A stretch of DNA of 64,000 nucleotides, from the NCBI RefSeq assembly GCF_945605565.1, contig NZ_OX216966.1:6440001-6504000 (forward strand), read 5' to 3'. The stretch comes from Paenibacillus dendritiformis (GTDB taxonomy: Bacteria; Bacillota; Bacilli; Paenibacillales; Paenibacillaceae). A program made the translations under genes and the position numbers. Shown piece after piece: positions 9,992 to 19,225 of this stretch. Under the pieces are notes generated by a model. That model made no database searches. It worked only from the letters and a program-made list of their open reading frames with translations, and had not been told where the DNA came from. Every line of letters begins with the position of its first letter. Within the stretch, counting starts at the first letter, position 1.

Positions 9992-10753
9992 TTACCACCC
10001 CATTTCCGTCAAAAACGCATGGAGTCGCTCCTGCCGATCGCGATTCCGATCCGCATCATATGCGCCCAGAGCGAGATCACCGCCAATCATGCCGTCGCGC
10101 AGGTAGAGGACTCGGTTGCCCCGCAAAGCCGTTTTGATATCATGGGTGACCACGACCATGCTCTGCCCATTCCGGTTGACCTCGGTCATCACATCCAGCA
10201 CTCTGTCGCTGGATGCGGAATTAAGCGCCCCGGTAGGTTCATCGGCGAACATCATTTTGGGATTGTTGATCAGGGCGCGCACAATGCCGGCCCGCTGCGC
10301 TTCGCCGCCGGACAACTGGGAGGGGAATGTCCCCCACACCGATTCAGGCAAGCCCACCTGGGCAAGCAGCTGCTTCGCTTTGGCAGCAACGGCCTGTTTG
10401 TTCTTGTTCACCAGCAGGCCGCACGCCAGCACATTATCCAGCACGCTCATATTGTCCAGCAGGCAGATGTGCTGGAATACGAACCCGCAATAATATCTGC
10501 GGAACACGGCAAGCTGATCATGATTCAGCTTGGTGAGATTTTTCCCGATGAAATGGACCTCCCCAAGCGATGGCTTATCCATGCCGGAGAGCGCGTAGAG
10601 CAGCGTCGATTTGCCCGAACCGGAGCTGCCCATAATAATCGTGAAATCTCCTTCTAGCAGGCTGATGTCCACATTTTTCAGCACATGCCGCTGAATTCCG
10701 CCCGTAGAGAACGTTTTGCATAATTTTTCGGTTCGAAGTATCGTATTTTGCAT
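9992..10753 (-). CDS. ABC transporter ATP-binding protein (LolD/MacB type)
   Basis: A 253-residue ATPase that would power the adjacent FtsX permease. It has Walker A GSSGSGKST, the Q-loop in FVFQHICLL, signature LSGGEAQRAGI, Walker B MMFADEPTGAL and the switch His in VVTHD. The ATG at 10753 has AAAGGG 12 bases upstream. An in-frame ATG at 10765 directly abuts that site and is therefore less likely. It lies downstream of a two-component system on the same strand, with a gap of about 115 bases that could carry its own regulated promoter. The arrangement resembles Bacillales peptide-antibiotic resistance modules, although the permease is not a classical BceB. Confidence 0.88.
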   Translation of the reverse strand: MQNTILRTEKLCKTFSTGGIQRHVLKNVDISLLEGDFTIIMGSSGSGKSTLLYALSGMDKPSLGEVHFIGKNLTKLNHDQLAVFRRYYCGFVFQHICLLDNMSVLDNVLACGLLVNKNKQAVAAKAKQLLAQVGLPESVWGTFPSQLSGGEAQRAGIVRALINNPKMMFADEPTGALNSASSDRVLDVMTEVNRNGQSMVVVTHDIKTALRGNRVLYLRDGMIGGDLALGAYDADRNRDRQERLHAFLTEMGW

Positions 10754-10868
10754 GCATGCGGTCATCCCTTTGGTTGAAGTGGAGTGCGGATTGGACTACA
10801 GTCCCATCTTACAAAATCAATTCTTATCCAGTCTTTGCTCAATCCTTAACCAATCCTTAATTCCATCA

Positions 10869-12128
10869 TTAGCGGAGCTTGATTCGGAGGGTAACGGTAA
10901 ACCCGTCGTCGCGGTTATAGCATTCGATATCGCCCTGCATGCTCTGCATGAGATATTTGGAGATGAACAAGCCAAGCCCTGCCCCGGAATGGCCTGCGAT
11001 ATTATGGCCCCGGTAAAATTTGTTGAACAGCAGCGGCAATTCTTCCTGGCTCACGCCATCCCCGTAATCCATAATGTCGATCTGCAAATGGGCGTGGGTG
11101 ATTACAGAGGAGATGGTAATTGCGGTGCCGGCATATTTGTAAGAGTTGCTTATAATATTGTCAAAAACTTGCTGCAACCGCATCACATCCGTAACGATGA
11201 TGCATTCGGGGATGGGACCGCATGAAATCTGGCCGTCATAATTCACGTTCGCGATGATATCCTTCAGCACGCCGCTATATTCCTCGGCAGCATTGACCTT
11301 CAGCTCTGTCAGTTCCTCCAGCGTCGCATGGAACATATCGGTCACCAGCAAGTTAATTTGCTCCGCCTTCGAATGGATCATATGCAGTTGCTTGAGCGCT
11401 TTCTCATCGGTCGCGCGAAGCAGCATGAGCTCGCTTATCGCCTTAATGGAGGCGACCGGCGTTTTGACGTCATGGCTCAGACTGGCTACGAGCTCCTTTT
11501 TGCTGCGGTTGGCCTCATACTCGCTCTGCCGCGCCGCCGCCAGCTCCTCGCGCATGATGTCGAAGCTTTCGGTGAACGCGCCGAAGAGATTGTTTTTATC
11601 CATGTGCAGAGGGATATCCAAGTTCCCCCGGGCCACATTGAGGGCAAAGCTTTGCAGCTTTTTGAACGGCTTCATGATGACATGATTCAAATAGAGAATA
11701 TAGAGCACGCAGAGTACGGCCATTACAGTAAAGGTGATCAGGATCGCGGCAATAAGCTGTTTCTTATTTTGCAAGGCCTTTTGTTCGTAGTCATCATGAA
11801 TGATGAGCTTACCTACGGCCGCCCCATGAACGGTAACATCCAGTATGGAATCCCGGTTTTTGATGGCGTCATACAAGGTGGTGGCCAGTCCATCCGCCGA
11901 CTGGTAGCGCACGTTCCCGCTCTGATCGAGAACGACAAATTGCTGCGTGATGCCGCTGTAATCGCCCTGCTCGAGCCGCTCCCAGCTGCTCTCCACCGTC
12001 TTCAGCACTTGGTTGGCCATCACAACATCCACATCCATGCTTACTTCCGACTCAATAATCCGAACGGACAGAACAAGGCCGGCCACAAAAACAACAAGCA
12101 TCGTCACGAGAAATCCCCTCGTCCTCAT
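10869..12128 (-). CDS. Sensor histidine kinase
   Basis: A 419-residue membrane kinase. It has an N-terminal helix (about 5-25), an extracytoplasmic sensor of roughly 110 residues, a second helix (about 125-150), a HAMP linker, the HisKA phospho-acceptor SHDVKTPVASI, and a HATPase with N box NIISNSYKYA, DYGDG and GAGLGLFISK. Its start overlaps the response-regulator stop in ATGA, which fixes both genes as one transcript and decides against an upstream start in the same frame. The likely role is to sense envelope stress or a peptide and to control the adjacent ABC and hydrolase genes; this is inferred from context. Confidence 0.9.
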   Translation of the reverse strand: MRTRGFLVTMLVVFVAGLVLSVRIIESEVSMDVDVVMANQVLKTVESSWERLEQGDYSGITQQFVVLDQSGNVRYQSADGLATTLYDAIKNRDSILDVTVHGAAVGKLIIHDDYEQKALQNKKQLIAAILITFTVMAVLCVLYILYLNHVIMKPFKKLQSFALNVARGNLDIPLHMDKNNLFGAFTESFDIMREELAAARQSEYEANRSKKELVASLSHDVKTPVASIKAISELMLLRATDEKALKQLHMIHSKAEQINLLVTDMFHATLEELTELKVNAAEEYSGVLKDIIANVNYDGQISCGPIPECIIVTDVMRLQQVFDNIISNSYKYAGTAITISSVITHAHLQIDIMDYGDGVSQEELPLLFNKFYRGHNIAGHSGAGLGLFISKYLMQSMQGDIECYNRDDGFTVTLRIKLR

Positions 12129-12808
12129 CGCTTCCCATCCTCCAGCATATATCCCGTTCCCCACACCGTTTTGATATATTGGGGCTTGTTCGGATCGGCC
12201 TCTATTTTCTCGCGCAAATGACGAATATGCACGTTCAAGGTTCCGTCCCCGGTAAAAGAGTCTTCCCACACCTTGGCGAACAGCTCTTCCTTCGGGACTA
12301 CCCGGTTCCTATTTCGCGCCAAATAGCAAAGCAGCTTGTACTCCAGCGCTTTGAACTTGACCTCCGTCCCGTTCACGCGGACGCGGGACCGCACGCAGTC
12401 TATCTCAACCTGGCCGAATTCCAGCCTGTCCGGAGAGTTGCGGTGTCCGTATCTTTTGAGCACCGCCTTCACCTTCGCCAGCAATATGCTGAGCGTATAC
12501 GGCTTCTGGATGTAATCGTCTCCCCCGATATGGAGGGCGATCAGAATATCGTCATCGCTGGAGCGGGCACTGATGAACAGAATGGGAATCTGCGTCGTTT
12601 GCCTCAGCTTTTTGCATAACTCGAAGCCCGAGGTCTGGCCAAGATTGATATCGAGAAGAATCAGGGAGGTCTCATTCGCTTGCAAGAACCGCTCGCATTC
12701 CTCCGCGCTGGTCACAAAAGCCGTTCGCACCTCGAACATATTCAAATACTCGCATGTTGTTTCCGCAAGAATACACTCGTCATCCACAATTAAACAATCA
12801 TAGTTCAT
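12125..12808 (-). CDS. OmpR-family response regulator
   Basis: A 227-residue two-domain regulator. The receiver domain has the acidic pocket LIVDDE, the phospho-acceptor Asp in ILLDINLG, and the Lys in YIQKPYT. The C-terminal winged helix carries LEYKLLCYLARN and VHIRHLREKIE typical of OmpR/PhoB. The chosen ATG has GGAGAACAGAG upstream. The frame is open 27 codons further upstream without a ribosome binding site. It is co-transcribed with the kinase and is the presumed activator of the ABC transporter and hydrolase block that follows. Confidence 0.92.
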   Translation of the reverse strand: MNYDCLIVDDECILAETTCEYLNMFEVRTAFVTSAEECERFLQANETSLILLDINLGQTSGFELCKKLRQTTQIPILFISARSSDDDILIALHIGGDDYIQKPYTLSILLAKVKAVLKRYGHRNSPDRLEFGQVEIDCVRSRVRVNGTEVKFKALEYKLLCYLARNRNRVVPKEELFAKVWEDSFTGDGTLNVHIRHLREKIEADPNKPQYIKTVWGTGYMLEDGKR

Positions 12809-13037
12809 CTCTGTTCTCCAAAGAATCGTCAGAATTGGAACGGGGTCGCCCCTTCCATAAGATACCACGAAAAAAGGGAGTTTGGGCAATTTCCCCTTCA
12901 GCGGCCTGTCTCACTCACGTCGGGCAGAACAGACCAAGCGACCCGCTGCGCTCCGAACCTTGACGCTTCGAATTGTCGGCGAGGCTGTGATATTATGGGT
13001 ACAAGACCATAGCGAAAAAGGAAGGGTGTGACGAGGC

Positions 13038-13961
13038 ATGCAGTACCGCAGATTGGGACGGACCGATTTGAAAGTATCGGTCATCGGCATCGGGACATGG
13101 CAGTTCGGCGGGGAGTGGGGCCACGATTATACGCAGCAGGAAGTGGATCGTATATTACATAAGGCCAAGCAGCTCGGCATCAACCTGATCGATACCGCCG
13201 AGTGCTACGGCGACCACCTGTCGGAAGCCTTTATCGGCGATTTCTTGCGGCGGGACAAGCGGGAGGACTGGGTCGTCGCCACCAAGTTCGGGCATCAATT
13301 CCATTCCCATCTGAACCGCACAGACCGCTATGGGGCGGAAGAGGTGCGCGGGCAGCTGGAAGCGTCGCTCCGGGCGTTGAAGACGGATTATATCGATCTG
13401 TACCAATTCCATTCGGGCAATGATCAGGCGTTCGACAACGATGACCTGTGGACGATGCTCGACAAGCAGGTGCAGGCAGGGACGATCCGGCATATCGGCC
13501 TGTCGCTGAACAAGAGCAACAGCATGCACCAGACCGCTTCGGCGACACGCGTCGGAGCGGGAGCGATTCAGCTCGTCTACAATCGGCTCGATCGCGGGCC
13601 TGAGGAAGAGGTGTTCCCCGCTTGTCTCGAGCAGGATCTCGGCGTGCTGGCCCGGGTTCCGCTCGCGAGCGGCTTCCTGAGCGGCAAGTATAAGCCGGGA
13701 ACCGAGTTCGCCGCCAATGATGTGCGCCATCGCCATGGCCGCGAAGAGCTCGACGAGCGGCTGAAGCAGGTGGAGGAGATTCAGAAGAACGAAGTGCCCC
13801 AAGGCATGGATATGGCCGAGTGGGCCCTGTCCTGGTGTCTCCGCCATCCGGCGGTCACCTGCGTCATCCCCGGCTGCAAGAACGAGGAGCAGGTGGAGAG
13901 CAATGCCCGGGCGGCGCGTCATGCCGCGGACGATCATCCGCAGATCTGGGCGGATCAATAA
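13038..13961 (+). CDS. Aldo/keto reductase
   Basis: A 307-residue NADPH-dependent oxidoreductase with the TIM-barrel pattern of the aldo-keto reductase family. It begins RRLGRTDLKVSVIGIGTWQFGG. The catalytic Asp and Tyr are in LIDTAECYG (about residues 52-57), the Lys in VVATKFG and the His in LYQFHSG. The NADP-binding region near the C-terminus reads VTCVIPGCKNEEQVESN. It is close to bacterial general-stress and YhdN-like reductases. The substrate is unknown. It is monocistronic by position, divergent from the two-component block. Confidence 0.9.
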   Translation: MQYRRLGRTDLKVSVIGIGTWQFGGEWGHDYTQQEVDRILHKAKQLGINLIDTAECYGDHLSEAFIGDFLRRDKREDWVVATKFGHQFHSHLNRTDRYGAEEVRGQLEASLRALKTDYIDLYQFHSGNDQAFDNDDLWTMLDKQVQAGTIRHIGLSLNKSNSMHQTASATRVGAGAIQLVYNRLDRGPEEEVFPACLEQDLGVLARVPLASGFLSGKYKPGTEFAANDVRHRHGREELDERLKQVEEIQKNEVPQGMDMAEWALSWCLRHPAVTCVIPGCKNEEQVESNARAARHAADDHPQIWADQ

Positions 13962-14145
13962 CCGACAAGCCGGCATCGGCGCTCTCGGCAGCCTTGGCAG
14001 GCTCTGCACTCTGCATGACAAGCAATATGTATGGATGTACGGAGTTGTCCACACTCCGGCTCCCATGATAGTCTATCGGTAAGGAGCCTGTTGAACCGGC
14101 TCCGCGGGAGAAGATACGCCGGCAGAAGCGAAGGAAGGTGTAAGG

Positions 14146-14334
14146 ATGACAGAACAGCAGAACGAGCCGAAGAAAATTAATCTGGCGGATGCGATGAAGG
14201 AAATGCTGGCCAAGAAGAAGCAGCAGCAAGCGAATCAAAAAGGCGGCTTTTCCGGCTCATCGACAGCCAAAGTGTTAAAAAGCCAAAATACGAAGAAGCC
14301 GAACAACCAGCGGCGCCGCACGGGTGGATCCTAG
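14146..14334 (+). CDS. Small basic hypothetical protein
   Basis: A 62-residue, highly charged cytoplasmic protein. It has an N-terminal amphipathic stretch (INLADAMKEMLAKKKQQQ) and a Lys/Asn/Arg-rich tail (KKPNNQRRRTGG), with no membrane segment. An AAGGAAGGTGTAAGG site precedes the ATG, and a strong hairpin follows the gene, so expression is credible. I do not recognise a family. The tail suggests nucleic-acid or ribosome contact, which is only a guess. Confidence 0.6.
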   Translation: MTEQQNEPKKINLADAMKEMLAKKKQQQANQKGGFSGSSTAKVLKSQNTKKPNNQRRRTGGS

Positions 14335-14354
14335 CAGCGTTCCGCACACGGCTC

Positions 14355-14380
14355 AAGGGGATGCGCAGGCGCATCCCCTT
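14355..14380 (+). terminator. Perfect 12-bp hairpin after the small basic protein gene
   Basis: AAGGGGATGCGC and GCGCATCCCCTT pair perfectly around a two-base loop. The T tail is weak, but the position, 20 bases past the stop, fits a terminator. Confidence 0.6.
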
Positions 14381-14433
14381 GTTCGCGTTCAGCGATGGAC
14401 CCGTCCTCCGGGTCGGCCTGCCAGGCGTGTCCT

Positions 14434-15516
14434 CTAGGCCTGCTCCGCCCCGTCTTCGAACGAGACGAGCAGCGAATGGTGGCAGGCCGTCTGCAGATCG
14501 CGCCAGACCCGGTTCAATGGAGCGCTCTTCATAACCGATGTCATCCCCATATACGGGAAGACCGCTTGGGCGCATTCGAGCGCGGCCCGGGCCGCATGCC
14601 GGCAGGAGGCGGTCACGCGCGCCTGCTCATCTTCATCCAGCACATCGCCTCCGGCCACCCGCTCCCATGACGACTCCAGCTCGCCGTAGAACGGTTCCAC
14701 AGCGGCAGCCAGCTTCGATCGCTGCGCCGCGAGTAGCCGCTCGACGAAGGCGGCGCGTTCGGAGGCCGACCAGGCGGCGCGCTGGGCCTCCAGCATCCGC
14801 TCCGCTTCATCAAGGAAGCGGCGACCCAGACCGGCGGCGACGCCGGCGAACGATGCCTGCGCGAACGGAAGGAACGGATAATCGTAGATCGGGTCCCGGT
14901 CCTCTGTCTGCCGCTCCGTCAGCAGGAAGGTCATCTCCTCCGGCACGAATTGCTCCCGCACGGATATCGTATGGCTGTCCGTCGCCTGCAGGCCGAAGGC
15001 ATCCCAATCCTCCTCAATCGTCACCTGATCCGGCAGGAAAGCGAACGAGCGCATGTCTGGCTCCGCAGCGGCGCCATCATTGTCGATGAGCGCATTCGCC
15101 GTGAACAGGCTCGCATGCTTCGAGCCGCTGCAATATTTCCATTGACCGCTGACGATATATCCTCCCTCGACGCGGCGGGCCGTTCCGGTTGGCATGCCCG
15201 ATCCGGCCACGACCGCTTGCGGCGGCGAGAATAACCGCTCCGCGGAAGCGGGCGGCAAGAAGGGAACGAAGAATCCGCCCCCGGAACCGATCGTGATCGT
15301 CCAGCCCACATTCCCGTCGACCCAGGAAGCCTCTTCGAAGAGGCGAACCGCCTCCGGCAGCGGTATCATGCTCCCGCCAAGCCGCTTCGGCACGAACAGC
15401 TTGAACCAGCCCTTATTGATTAGCAGATCGAGGACGCCCGCCGCCAGGCTTCCGGACCGCTCCATGTCCGCCGACCGCTCGCGGATATACGCAATTTCTT
15501 CTGAGTTGAAAAACAT
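14434..15516 (-). CDS. Acyl-CoA dehydrogenase-family flavoprotein
   Basis: A 360-residue protein with the acyl-CoA dehydrogenase fold. It has an N-terminal helical part (ELI/YIRERSADMERS), a central FAD-contacting segment with GMPTGTARRVEGGYIVSGQWKYCSG, and a C-terminal helical domain. The overall layout, including WKYCSGSKHA and the missing classical catalytic Glu segment, is nearer the group-D flavin monooxygenase or SfnB/HsaA-like branch than to beta-oxidation dehydrogenases. The ATG at 15516 has AGGAG eight bases upstream. The ATG at 15522 is too close to that site. It stands alone and convergent to the small-protein gene, so the substrate is unknown. Confidence 0.75.
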   Translation of the reverse strand: MFFNSEEIAYIRERSADMERSGSLAAGVLDLLINKGWFKLFVPKRLGGSMIPLPEAVRLFEEASWVDGNVGWTITIGSGGGFFVPFLPPASAERLFSPPQAVVAGSGMPTGTARRVEGGYIVSGQWKYCSGSKHASLFTANALIDNDGAAAEPDMRSFAFLPDQVTIEEDWDAFGLQATDSHTISVREQFVPEEMTFLLTERQTEDRDPIYDYPFLPFAQASFAGVAAGLGRRFLDEAERMLEAQRAAWSASERAAFVERLLAAQRSKLAAAVEPFYGELESSWERVAGGDVLDEDEQARVTASCRHAARAALECAQAVFPYMGMTSVMKSAPLNRVWRDLQTACHHSLLVSFEDGAEQA

Positions 15517-15803
15517 CGGCATCACTCCTGCTTCTCCGGTCTTGATGGTATGCATTCCGGGACGGGAACAGGTCCGTTCCCGCCCTGCTCTTTCCAATAT
15601 ATCATATGGACCGGGGCAGAGGACAGGCGCATGGCAGCGGGACGGGCAGAGCGCTTGCGCCTTCAATTTGCGCCATTGCTTTGGCCGCCTGCATTCTTTA
15701 TCATAGAAGCAAGTGTAACCGAGACAGCTCCATGAACCGCTCCGCACAGGCAAGACGCGGGGCCCGATCTGACCATTCCCGAGCGGAAACGGAGGGCAAG
15801 ACT

Positions 15804-17078
15804 ATGATTCGTACCGTGTTGTTTGATTTCGACGGCACATTGGCGGATACATTGCCATTGTCTTTGCATGCATTTCGGCTGGTCTTCCAGACCTATGACA
15901 AGCGATCGCTGACAGACCACGACATCATGTCCATGTTCGGTCCGACGGAAGAGGGCATTTTGGCGGCTAACCTGCGTCACAAGGGCTTCCTTCCGCAAGC
16001 GATCGAAGCGTATTATGAGCACTACCGCCGCTGGCATCCGAGCCGCGCCCGCTCATCCGAGCCGGTCATGAACCTGCTGCGGGAGCTGAAGGCCCGAGGC
16101 TTGTCCATTGGCGTCCTGACCGGCAAGAGCCGGCGATCCTACGACATCTCGGTCCGGCAGCTCGGACTGGACGCGTATATCGACGCCTCGGTGACCGGCG
16201 ATGACGTGCAGCAGCCGAAGCCCCATCCGGAGGGCATCTATCAGCTCCTGCAGACGATGGGCTTGGCGCCGAATGAGATCGTATGGGTCGGCGACAGCGA
16301 GGCTGACATCGCCGCAGGCCGCAGCGCAGGCGTCCTCACATTCGCGGCTCAATGGTTCGGCACGGTGCAGACGCGGCAATTCGAGACGCAGCCGAACGGA
16401 ATGTTCCGGCAGCCCCAGGAGCTGCTGGACGTCATCAGCAGCCAGGGAGCCGATTCATCCGCCGATCGCCGCTGGCTCGACTGGACGCTGCGCATTCAGG
16501 CGATCGCCCAGACCGGCCTCGCTTACGGCAGAGACATCTATGACCGGGAGCGGTATGAAGAGCTGCGCGGCATCAGCGTCGCCATGATGGCGGATCAGAC
16601 CGGCGCGGAGAAGCCGGCGGTGGAGCTGGCCTTCGCCCGGGACAGCGGCTATGCTACCCCGAAGGTCGACATTCGCGGCGTCGTCTTCCAACACAACCGC
16701 ATCCTGCTGGTCAAGGAGAAATCGGACGGATGCTGGGCGCTGCCAGGGGGTTGGGCCGATGTCGGCCTCTCGCCCGCCGAAGTCGCCGTGAAGGAGATTA
16801 AGGAGGAGTCGGGCTATGACGCGGAAGCGGTCCGTCTGCTGGCCGTGCTCGATAAGCGGCTGCACCGCCATCCTCCCGAGCCCCATCATGTCTACAAAAT
16901 CTTCATTCAATGCCGGCTGTCGGGCGGGACGGCGAGCGCCGGGATCGAGACGGAAGACGTCCGCTTCTTCCCCGAAGACGATCTGCCCGCTTTATCCGTG
17001 CAGCGCAACACGGCAGCGCAGCTGCACATGCTGTTCCAATACAATCGCCGACCGGAGCAGCCCGCATTATTTGATTAA
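15804..17078 (+). CDS. HAD phosphatase-NUDIX hydrolase fusion protein
   Basis: A 424-residue cytoplasmic fusion. Residues 1 to about 215 form a PpaX/Gph-like HAD phosphatase: motif I DFDGTLADT, motif II LTGKSRRS, motif III Lys in KPHPEG, motif IV VGDSEADIAAG. After a linker, residues about 230-424 form a NUDIX hydrolase with an N-terminal helical domain (RWLDWTLRIQAIAQTGLAYG) and the NUDIX box around GGWADVGLSPAEVAVKEIKEESG, in which the first conserved Glu position is Leu and the Arg is Lys. The reading frame is continuous across the junction. GGAGG precedes the ATG by 9 bases. The two halves could act in sequence on a nucleotide or sugar-phosphate damage product. This coupling is inferred. 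Confidence 0.85.
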   Translation: MIRTVLFDFDGTLADTLPLSLHAFRLVFQTYDKRSLTDHDIMSMFGPTEEGILAANLRHKGFLPQAIEAYYEHYRRWHPSRARSSEPVMNLLRELKARGLSIGVLTGKSRRSYDISVRQLGLDAYIDASVTGDDVQQPKPHPEGIYQLLQTMGLAPNEIVWVGDSEADIAAGRSAGVLTFAAQWFGTVQTRQFETQPNGMFRQPQELLDVISSQGADSSADRRWLDWTLRIQAIAQTGLAYGRDIYDRERYEELRGISVAMMADQTGAEKPAVELAFARDSGYATPKVDIRGVVFQHNRILLVKEKSDGCWALPGGWADVGLSPAEVAVKEIKEESGYDAEAVRLLAVLDKRLHRHPPEPHHVYKIFIQCRLSGGTASAGIETEDVRFFPEDDLPALSVQRNTAAQLHMLFQYNRRPEQPALFD

Positions 17079-17169
17079 TTCATCATATATCAATAGGCGA
17101 ATAGAACGTGTTCACACAGGCCGGTTATCATCACAAGATCCTCTACCAGTATAGAATGGAGTGGCAGCA

Positions 17170-17742
17170 ATGGCTCAACTATATTACCGCTACGGGGCGA
17201 TGAACAGCGGCAAATCGATCGAAGTGCTCAAGGTGGCCCATAACTATGAGGAGCAGAACAAACCGGTGCTTATCTTCACCTCAGCCGTGGACAACCGGGA
17301 CGGCGTCGGGTATGTGTCGTCCCGCATCGGCTTGAAGCGCCCCGCTCGGCTTGTCCATGCCGATACGAATATATTCCGGGAGGTCTCCCTGCACGGTGGC
17401 CCCGTCTCCTGCGTGCTCGTCGATGAAGTCCAGTTCCTGACGAAGGAGCAGGTCCTTCAGTTGACCCGCATTGTCGACGAGCTGGATATTCCGGTCATGG
17501 GCTTCGGGCTCAAGAACGACTTCCGCAACGAGCTGTTCGAGGGCAGCCATTATATGCTGCTGTATGCAGATAAAATCGAGGAAATGAAGACGATCTGCTG
17601 GTTCTGCGAACGAAAGGCGACGATGAATCTTCGCGTCGGCGACGACGGCAAGCCCGTCTATTCCGGCGAGCAAATTCAGATTGGCGGCAATGAACGCTAC
17701 TACCCGGTATGCCGCCGCTGTTATTTCCATCCCCCCTTGTAA
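17170..17742 (+). CDS. tdk: Thymidine kinase, type II
   Basis: A 190-residue enzyme that phosphorylates thymidine to dTMP in the salvage pathway. It has the P-loop YGAMNSGKS near the N-terminus, the Walker B-like VLVDEVQFL containing the catalytic Glu, and a C-terminal structural zinc site built from CWFC and CRRC. These are the features of the bacterial/human type II family. The ATG at 17170 has TGGAG about 9 bases upstream; a GTG nine bases earlier is less well placed. It follows the HAD-NUDIX gene with a gap of about 90 bases and may be read from the same promoter. Confidence 0.93.
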   Translation: MAQLYYRYGAMNSGKSIEVLKVAHNYEEQNKPVLIFTSAVDNRDGVGYVSSRIGLKRPARLVHADTNIFREVSLHGGPVSCVLVDEVQFLTKEQVLQLTRIVDELDIPVMGFGLKNDFRNELFEGSHYMLLYADKIEEMKTICWFCERKATMNLRVGDDGKPVYSGEQIQIGGNERYYPVCRRCYFHPPL

Positions 17743-17758
17743 CGGATATTCAAACCAA

Positions 17759-17785
17759 AACCCAGCACCGAAACGGCGCTGGGTT
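17759..17785 (-). terminator. Terminator between convergent tdk and DUF3221-like gene
   Basis: AACCCAGC and GCTGGGTT flank a short inner part. On the minus strand the stem is followed by TTTTGGTTTG, so it mainly serves the minus-strand gene, though it may also end tdk transcription. Confidence 0.65.
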
Positions 17786-17802
17786 CGCAGTACTTACATA
17801 GA

Positions 17803-18198
17803 TTACTCTGTGATTTTTTCAAGGACAGGGGAAAGCGCAATGGGCGGGAGTGACATCGTCATCGCTTTATAATACACATTTAGTTTGTCTCCTACCGCAT
17901 AGGTTTCATTTTTCGGAGAAGGAACTAATAATATCTTGCCTTGATTCACAAGTTCCCACCATTCCCCTTGCAGCGCTTCTTCTTTTGTAGGCGCATTGGC
18001 AATGGTCATATACGTGTCACCAATGGAAATGACATATCCGGTGAAGGTCGATAGTTCCTGGTTCTCGATGGATGAGACAGAAACCCTCTTCGATACGGAT
18101 TCATCCGCATGTGCAAGAGTCGGTGTTACTCCTGCCGTAAACCCTAAACCTAAGGAGAGAGTAAGTACTGCAACCACCATTTTCTTCTTTGTAATCAT
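17803..18198 (-). CDS. Small secreted protein, DUF3221-like
   Basis: A 131-residue exported protein. Residues 1-31 form a signal peptide (MITKKKMVVAVLTLSLGLGF, then THAL-type cleavage near AHA-DES). The mature part begins with a Ser-rich segment, then FTGYVISIGDTYMTIANAPTKEE and a YAVGDKLNVYY segment, which resembles the small beta-barrel DUF3221 proteins of Bacillus (YobA-like). There are no Cys and no lipobox. The function of the family is unknown. It is transcribed alone, with a terminator of its own. Confidence 0.65.
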   Translation of the reverse strand: MITKKKMVVAVLTLSLGLGFTAGVTPTLAHADESVSKRVSVSSIENQELSTFTGYVISIGDTYMTIANAPTKEEALQGEWWELVNQGKILLVPSPKNETYAVGDKLNVYYKAMTMSLPPIALSPVLEKITE

Positions 18199-18321
18199 AT
18201 TTATGATCTCCCTTCTATATTTTGGTACAGGAATATATTTCTATATGGGAGGTTAATATCCTTTTATTTTTACTTTAATTAACAATATTGTCACAAATCA
18301 TTTTTATTTGGAGGGGTTTTC

Positions 18322-19206
18322 ATGAATCTGAGTACGATGATCCGACTGGATAAAATCATCTTTCTTTTTCCTGGCGCCACGGAAGCAGAAAAGGAATGGT
18401 GCGCTTACTTCTATGCCTTGCTGGAACAACTCCCTTCCTTCCGCACAGAAAGGGCGCTCCGCCCATCCTTTGCGGACACGGCCCTGCCGGCGATCGAGTT
18501 CCGGACGGGGGCTCCTAAGCTCCCGATGATCCTGTTGAACACGGACGAGAAGATTTGCATATATCACCATCAGCTACCTCTCCTCGTTGACACCAAATCC
18601 GGGGGCATCGAAGGCTCACCGATGACAGGCGAGGCTGGGATCCCGCTCCGCGACACGGATCATAATCCGCAGACCGAGCCGAATACGATATCTTACCTGT
18701 TCCACCAGCTGCAGGACCGTCTGGCAGGAGTCGATCATGCCGGGCTGAATATCCCCGCTTCCGAATTAGACAAAGCGGAATGGGATGCAGCCATGGCAAA
18801 GATAGGCAGCGTAAGCAATCTGTATCGTTATCCCGACGAGGAGTGGCCTTTCATCATTCCGGCCAGCGATGCCGAATGTAGGACCGATATTACTGACTTC
18901 ACGGTCAAAAGAACGCCGAAGTTCGAATTCGTGTATGATGTTTATACAAATAAACCGGTGTTTCAATTCGCGTTGGAGACGAAGATTTCGCGGCAAGCGC
19001 TGGAGGAAATGTTCCCGGATCCGGCCGGATTTGCCATTCCGGGCTTGGAAGACATTTTCCGATCGGTTATCGTTCAGAGCCCATGGGACAGCAGCCTCGG
19101 AGTCCGGTTCGACTTATACTATGAATCGGAAGCAGCCGGATTGTCCGACTGGGAATCCGGAGAATGGCTGATCCGCCATGGAGGCCGACTGAGGCCGGAG
19201 CGTTAA
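18322..19206 (+). CDS. Hypothetical cytoplasmic protein
   Basis: A 294-residue protein without signal peptide or membrane segments. GGAGGGG lies about 9 bases before the ATG. Two halves can be seen: an N-terminal part (to about residue 95) ending in LPLLVDTKSGG, and a C-terminal part containing FEFVYDVYTNKPVFQFALETK and the SPWDSSLGVRFDLYYES segment, which reads like an alpha/beta fold. I do not recognise a family. It lies at the edge of the mobile-element region and is followed by a decayed gene, so it marks the left boundary of the conserved backbone there. Confidence 0.6.
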   Translation: MNLSTMIRLDKIIFLFPGATEAEKEWCAYFYALLEQLPSFRTERALRPSFADTALPAIEFRTGAPKLPMILLNTDEKICIYHHQLPLLVDTKSGGIEGSPMTGEAGIPLRDTDHNPQTEPNTISYLFHQLQDRLAGVDHAGLNIPASELDKAEWDAAMAKIGSVSNLYRYPDEEWPFIIPASDAECRTDITDFTVKRTPKFEFVYDVYTNKPVFQFALETKISRQALEEMFPDPAGFAIPGLEDIFRSVIVQSPWDSSLGVRFDLYYESEAAGLSDWESGEWLIRHGGRLRPER

Positions 19207-19225
19207 CCGCTTCGGTTCCTATTGA

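Noticed and set aside
13155..14066. A 303-codon minus-strand frame
   Set aside because: It is antisense to the aldo/keto reductase, a clear family member. The frame is a by-product of GC-rich codon use.
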